8,329 nucleotides of DNA from Synergistaceae bacterium (GTDB lineage: Bacteria; Synergistota; Synergistia; Synergistales; Aminobacteriaceae): contig JAFTBT010000099.1 of NCBI GenBank assembly GCA_017455085.1, positions 1 through 8,329 of the forward strand, given 5' to 3'. Positions 5,496 through 8,329 of this stretch are shown piece after piece. Numbering within the stretch: position 1 is the stretch's first letter; each line of letters starts with the position of its first letter. The notes below the pieces were generated by a model. It had not been told where the DNA came from. It did no database searches and saw only the letters and a program-made list of their open reading frames with translations. The position numbers and the translations under genes are program-made.

Positions 5496-7112
5496 ATGAA
5501 GAAAGTATTAGCGTTAGTATTGCTGCTGGCGGTTATGTGCATGCCATCATATGGAGCAGCGAAGCCGGACAAGGAGATTGTGATTCTGTACACCAATGAT
5601 GTCCACTGCGGAGTAGATGAACAGATAGGCTATGCAGGAGTCGAGTACTACAAGCACCAAGTCGAGCAGGTTACTCCGTACGTTACGCTGGTTGACGCGG
5701 GAGACTGGGCACAGGGCGCAACGATGGGTATGATTGCGCAGGGCAGGTACATTCTGGAGATCATGAACGCCATGAACTACGATATAGCTGTACCGGGAAA
5801 TCATGAGTTCGATTACGGCTGGGGTATGTTTGAGAGACTCGCAGCTAACCTGAAGTGCGGATTCGTCTGCTGCAACTTGAAGGATCTTCGCACAGGTGAG
5901 CCGGTGTTCAAACCCTACAAGATACTCACTTACGGAGATGTGAAGGTGGCTTTTGTCGGCGCAACAACCCCAGAGAGCATAACGAAGTCAACACCGTCGT
6001 ACTTCATGGATGATTCAGGAAAATATATCTACGATTTTGACGGAGAGCAGACCGGCGAAAAACTGGTAGCCACGATTCAGAAGGCAGTGGATGACGCTCG
6101 TGCTGAAGGTGTGGATTATGTTATCTTAGTCGGACATTTGGGAGAGTATGACAACATCACTAAACCAGAGTGGACTGCGCCGTTCATAGCTACAAAAACG
6201 AAGGGTATTGACGTGTTTATCGACGGGCATTCACACGAAATCACTCCTGCTCTGCATTTCAATAACGCTGAAGGCAAAGACGTAGTAATTACCCAGTCAG
6301 GAACGAAGCTGCACAATATAGGGCAGGTAGTCATCAGGACAGACGGCACAATCTGGACGGAGCTTGTTTCTGACGTTGACAGCAGGGACGAGAAAATCAA
6401 CACACTCATTTCCGACATCAAGAAACGCTATGAGGACACAATGAATCAGCCTTTGAGCTACACTAGTTTTGACTTGCGCGTGAAGGATGACGCAGGAGAG
6501 TGGGTAATCAGGGACGCGGAGAACGGTTTGTGCAACTTGGCCACTGATGCAATGCTGTACTCCGCGAAAAGCACCGAGACCGGAAGGGCTGACGTAGGGC
6601 TGTACAACGCCGGAGGACTCAGGTCGAACATCAACGCCGGAACGATCAGGTTCAACGATGCGCTTGCTGTGATGCCGTTCAACAACACGGTGGTTATTGT
6701 GGAGATGAGCGGGCAGACTCTGCTGGACGAACTGGAACACGGAGTGCGTATGCTGCCCAGCAGGAACGGAGGGCTGCTGCATGTTGCCGGCATGACTTAC
6801 ACGGTGGATACCAGAATTCCGACTCCGATAAAGGTTGACGACAGAAATATACTGCTCTCGATTGAGGGGGAACGCCGCGTGAAAGATGCGAAGATTAACG
6901 GTGAGCCTGTAGACCCTGAGAAGATGTATAAAGTGGTGTCGATAAGCTACGTGTTGACGGCGTTAGGTGATGGGCATGTGTTCAAGGGAGCGAGACTGAT
7001 AGAGCCTGACTATGCTACTGCGAGCGATGTATTTGCGGGGTATATCCGGACGTTTGAGGTGCTGCCGGAGAGATATGCACACGGCGAAGGCAGAATGTCG
7101 GTCATCAAGTAG
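5496..7112 (+). CDS. Exported 5'-nucleotidase family phosphoesterase, copy 2 (UshA/CD73-like)
   Basis: A 538-residue protein of the same family as the gene before it and closer to the family consensus. The signal peptide is about residues 1-20, with signal peptidase I cleavage plausible after SYG. The metallophosphoesterase domain (about 26-280) has D35/H37, D70, N102/H103/D106, H214 and H245/H247 in the standard GHSHE. The C-terminal domain (about 318-535) keeps NAGGLR (371-376), PFNN (394-397, giving the Phe and Asn positions used for base binding in UshA) and GDG (491-493). A standard 5'-nucleotidase activity on exported or extracellular nucleotides is therefore likely. The Phe that precedes GGDGY in most relatives is not obvious here, since the segment reads SYVLTALGDGH. 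No cell-wall or lipid anchor is seen. It is the last gene of the run, with a strong terminator 24 nt after its stop. The tandem pair points to gene duplication. Confidence 0.94.
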   Translation: MKKVLALVLLLAVMCMPSYGAAKPDKEIVILYTNDVHCGVDEQIGYAGVEYYKHQVEQVTPYVTLVDAGDWAQGATMGMIAQGRYILEIMNAMNYDIAVPGNHEFDYGWGMFERLAANLKCGFVCCNLKDLRTGEPVFKPYKILTYGDVKVAFVGATTPESITKSTPSYFMDDSGKYIYDFDGEQTGEKLVATIQKAVDDARAEGVDYVILVGHLGEYDNITKPEWTAPFIATKTKGIDVFIDGHSHEITPALHFNNAEGKDVVITQSGTKLHNIGQVVIRTDGTIWTELVSDVDSRDEKINTLISDIKKRYEDTMNQPLSYTSFDLRVKDDAGEWVIRDAENGLCNLATDAMLYSAKSTETGRADVGLYNAGGLRSNINAGTIRFNDALAVMPFNNTVVIVEMSGQTLLDELEHGVRMLPSRNGGLLHVAGMTYTVDTRIPTPIKVDDRNILLSIEGERRVKDAKINGEPVDPEKMYKVVSISYVLTALGDGHVFKGARLIEPDYATASDVFAGYIRTFEVLPERYAHGEGRMSVIK

Positions 7113-7135
7113 ATAGTAATCGAGAAATTCACGAG

Positions 7136-7167
7136 TCCCCTTGCTGAAGAGTGAGGGGATATTTTTT
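7136..7167 (+). terminator. Intrinsic terminator after the pnp-dut-nucleotidase run
   Basis: TCCCCTT (7136-7142) pairs with GAGGGGA (7153-7159), with one terminal G-U pair and a 10-nt loop. The stem is followed by TA and then six T residues (7162-7167). This is a standard Rho-independent terminator and separates the upstream run from argC. Confidence 0.9.
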
Positions 7168-7179
7168 GCGCTGATGCAG

Positions 7180-7193
7180 TGAAAATTTGTTCA
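7180..7193 (+). promoter_or_regulatory. Candidate ARG box (ArgR/AhrC operator) upstream of argC
   Basis: TGAAAATTTGTTCA agrees with the ARG-box core TGAAT-N4-ATTCA at eight of ten specified positions and has its dyad TGAA/TTCA. It ends 14 bp before the argC -35 hexamer. An operator slightly upstream of the promoter of an arginine gene is plausible. A single imperfect site in AT-rich DNA could also arise by chance, and no second clear box is seen nearby. Confidence 0.4.
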
Positions 7194-7207
7194 TTAGTCA
7201 GAAAACT

Positions 7208-7235
7208 TTGACAATGTATTTTCTTCACGTATAAT
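7208..7235 (+). promoter_or_regulatory. Consensus sigma70-type promoter of argC
   Basis: TTGACA (7208-7213) and TATAAT (7230-7235) are both perfect consensus hexamers, separated by 16 bp. The start would be near 7242, leaving a leader of about 28 nt. That is too short for an attenuator or riboswitch, so any control would act at initiation. Confidence 0.88.
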
Positions 7236-7269
7236 ACCCGCAATTATTTCACATGGAGAGAATACACAC

Positions 7270-8187
7270 ATGAAGAAAGTATTTATTGACGGTTACGCAG
7301 GAACTACCGGCCTGAAGATCTATGAGCGTCTGAGTTCCCGCAAAGATATTCAGCTCCTCACACTCACCGAAGAAACCAGAAAAGATATTGCCGCACGTAG
7401 TGATACCCTCAACAGCGCAGATATAGCCTTTCTGTGTCTGCCGGACGATGCCGCGAAAGAGTCAGTATCCCTGATTCAGAATCCCAATACTGCCGTGATA
7501 GACACGTCCACAGCTCACAGGGTGAATCCTGAATGGGTGTATGGCCTACCAGAGCTTAAGAGCCAGCGCGAGAAAATAGCTGCCTCAAAACGTGTAGCAA
7601 ATCCCGGCTGTCACGCTACGGGGTTTATTGTGCTGATTGCTCCGTTAGTGCAGGCCGGGATCGTGAAGGCGGATGAAGTACTGTCGTGTTTCTCGCTGAC
7701 TGGGTACTCCGGCGGAGGAAAGAAGATGATTGCTCAGTATGAGGCTGAAGGCAGAGATACGTTGCTGGATGCGCCGAGACAGTACGGAGTGAGTCAGAAT
7801 CACAAGCACCTTCCGGAGATGGCGAAAGTCTGCGGGCTGAAGAATGCGCCTGTGTTTTGCCCGATAGTTGCGGACTACTTTGCAGGAATGGAAGTTACTG
7901 TAGGGGTTCATGGAGTGAGCGTTAAGACCCTGAAGGACTGCTATAGAGAGTATTATGCGCAGGGAGTCGTGAAGTTCACGGAGGGCGATACGTTCGGAGA
8001 AGGTGGATTCATTTCTGCGGGTGCATTTGCAGGACGTGATGACCTTGAGATATGTGTGTACGGAAATGATGAGCGGGCGTTGCTTGTGTCGAGGTTTGAC
8101 AACTTGGGCAAGGGAGCATCAGGAGCAGCGATCCAGAACATGAATATCCTGCTGGGAGTGGAAGAGACTACAGGATTAGTGATTTAG
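7270..8187 (+). CDS. argC: N-acetyl-gamma-glutamyl-phosphate reductase, short (type 2) form
   Basis: A 305-residue ArgC that reduces N-acetyl-glutamyl phosphate to N-acetylglutamate semialdehyde with NADPH, the third step of arginine (ornithine) biosynthesis, in the cytoplasm. The N-terminal nucleotide-binding fold begins VFIDGYAGTTGLKIYERL (4-21), with the glycine-rich loop GYAGTTG. The catalytic cysteine is C114 in NPGCHATGF. HKHLPEM (about 179-185) marks the substrate and dimerisation domain, and the C-terminus returns to the nucleotide domain (GKGASGAAIQNMN). Length near 305-310 and the overall pattern fit the short ArgC class rather than the common form of about 345 residues. GGAGAG (7255-7260) lies 9 nt before the ATG. 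It has its own promoter and a candidate ARG box. No other arg gene is in the window, so it is either a single gene or the first of a cluster continuing to the right. Confidence 0.95.
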   Translation: MKKVFIDGYAGTTGLKIYERLSSRKDIQLLTLTEETRKDIAARSDTLNSADIAFLCLPDDAAKESVSLIQNPNTAVIDTSTAHRVNPEWVYGLPELKSQREKIAASKRVANPGCHATGFIVLIAPLVQAGIVKADEVLSCFSLTGYSGGGKKMIAQYEAEGRDTLLDAPRQYGVSQNHKHLPEMAKVCGLKNAPVFCPIVADYFAGMEVTVGVHGVSVKTLKDCYREYYAQGVVKFTEGDTFGEGGFISAGAFAGRDDLEICVYGNDERALLVSRFDNLGKGASGAAIQNMNILLGVEETTGLVI

Positions 8188-8192
8188 CGTGT

Positions 8193-8217
8193 GGGATGAG
8201 GGGGTGGGCGGGCGGGG
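8193..8217 (+). other. G-quadruplex-type motif just after argC
   Basis: Five runs of at least three G (8193-8195, 8200-8204, 8206-8208, 8210-8212, 8214-8217) are separated by loops of 4, 1, 1 and 1 nt. One-nucleotide loops favour a stable parallel quadruplex. It begins 6 nt after the argC stop codon, on the sense strand, so it would form in the argC mRNA. The fold is predicted from pattern only. Confidence 0.6.
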
Positions 8218-8237
8218 ACGTCTTCGCAAGAAGACGT
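8218..8237 (+). other. Perfect 8-bp hairpin with GCAA tetraloop
   Basis: ACGTCTTC (8218-8225) and GAAGACGT (8230-8237) pair fully around GCAA, a GNRA-type tetraloop that is unusually stable in RNA. It abuts the G-run motif. No T tract follows on either strand, so it is not a standard intrinsic terminator. It may protect the 3' end of the argC transcript or take part in Rho-independent release of an atypical kind. Confidence 0.6.
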
Positions 8238-8257
8238 GTGTGGCAGGTATGACACAC
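8236..8257 (+). other. Second hairpin overlapping the tetraloop hairpin
   Basis: GTGTGT (8236-8241) pairs with ACACAC (8252-8257) around a 10-nt loop. Its first two bases are the last two of the preceding stem, so the two hairpins cannot both be fully formed. With six base pairs and no T tract, it is weaker than its neighbour. Confidence 0.35.
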
Positions 8258-8268
8258 TAGGGGTAATG

Positions 8269-8329
8269 CAGCAGACAGTGTGTGAGGGATATACTCACCG
8301 ACAACAGCAGGCAATGCGTGAGGGATATA
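8269..8329 (+). repeat. Period-36 tandem repeat, truncated by the window edge
   Basis: The 25-nt segments 8269-8293 and 8305-8329 differ only at three or so transition positions, and both end in the exact 12-mer GTGAGGGATATA. Starts are 36 nt apart. In the first unit GTGAG (8282-8286) and CTCAC (8294-8298) form a 5-bp hairpin. The second unit stops at the window edge before that arm. The 11-nt gap is far too short for CRISPR spacers. Copy number beyond the window is unknown. Confidence 0.55.

Noticed and set aside
6297..6782. 161-residue - strand open frame inside nucleotidase copy 2
   Set aside because: It lies wholly antisense to a conserved coding domain, with no recognisable motif or initiation signal.
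7270..7283. Identical first 14 bases of argC and nucleotidase copy 2 (ATGAAGAAAGTATT)
   Set aside because: Both encode the common start Met-Lys-Lys-Val followed by a hydrophobic residue. Similarity ends there, so convergence or codon preference explains it.
8269..8329. Possible CRISPR array at the right edge
   Set aside because: A 25-nt repeat with an 11-nt gap does not fit the usual spacer length of about 30 nt or more. It is better described as a tandem repeat.

Overview
This window reads as an ordinary chromosomal segment of a diderm bacterium with mid-range GC. It has five intact genes on the + strand and one on the - strand. Two exported 5'-nucleotidases, a type IV pilin-like protein and a short type-2 ArgC suggest a Gram-negative-type anaerobe. 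The pnp-dut pair and overall protein style made me think of Synergistota, but that is an impression and was not tested. I see no tRNA, rRNA, insertion sequence, phage gene or CRISPR array.

Layout. Positions 1-561 hold a - strand prepilin gene followed by its own intrinsic terminator. Positions 562-1066 are a 505-nt gene-free divergent region. It carries a candidate pnp promoter, a hairpin close to the predicted transcript 5' end, and a G-poor array of degenerate ACAAAGC repeats. Positions 1067-7112 are a tight co-directional run: pnp (TTG start), dut (GTG start, 2 nt later), then two tandem paralogous exported 5'-nucleotidases (gaps of 7 and 25 nt). A clear intrinsic terminator ends the run at 7136-7167. 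A candidate ARG box and a promoter with consensus -35 and -10 hexamers then drive argC (7270-8187). The last 142 nt hold a G-quadruplex-type motif, two overlapping hairpins and the start of a period-36 tandem repeat cut off by the window edge.

How the genes fit together. PNPase turns RNA into nucleoside diphosphates in the cytoplasm, dUTPase removes dUTP and makes dUMP, and the two exported phosphoesterases would dephosphorylate nucleotides outside the inner membrane. The run therefore has a nucleotide-recycling theme, although co-transcription is inferred only from spacing. ArgC is a separate unit in arginine biosynthesis.

Nothing here is convincingly a new multi-gene system. The best leads are the pnp leader (repeats with 9-nt complementarity to the 5' hairpin, and a C-rich Rho-site-like profile), the divergence of the first nucleotidase copy at likely nucleoside-binding residues, and the structured 3' region of argC.
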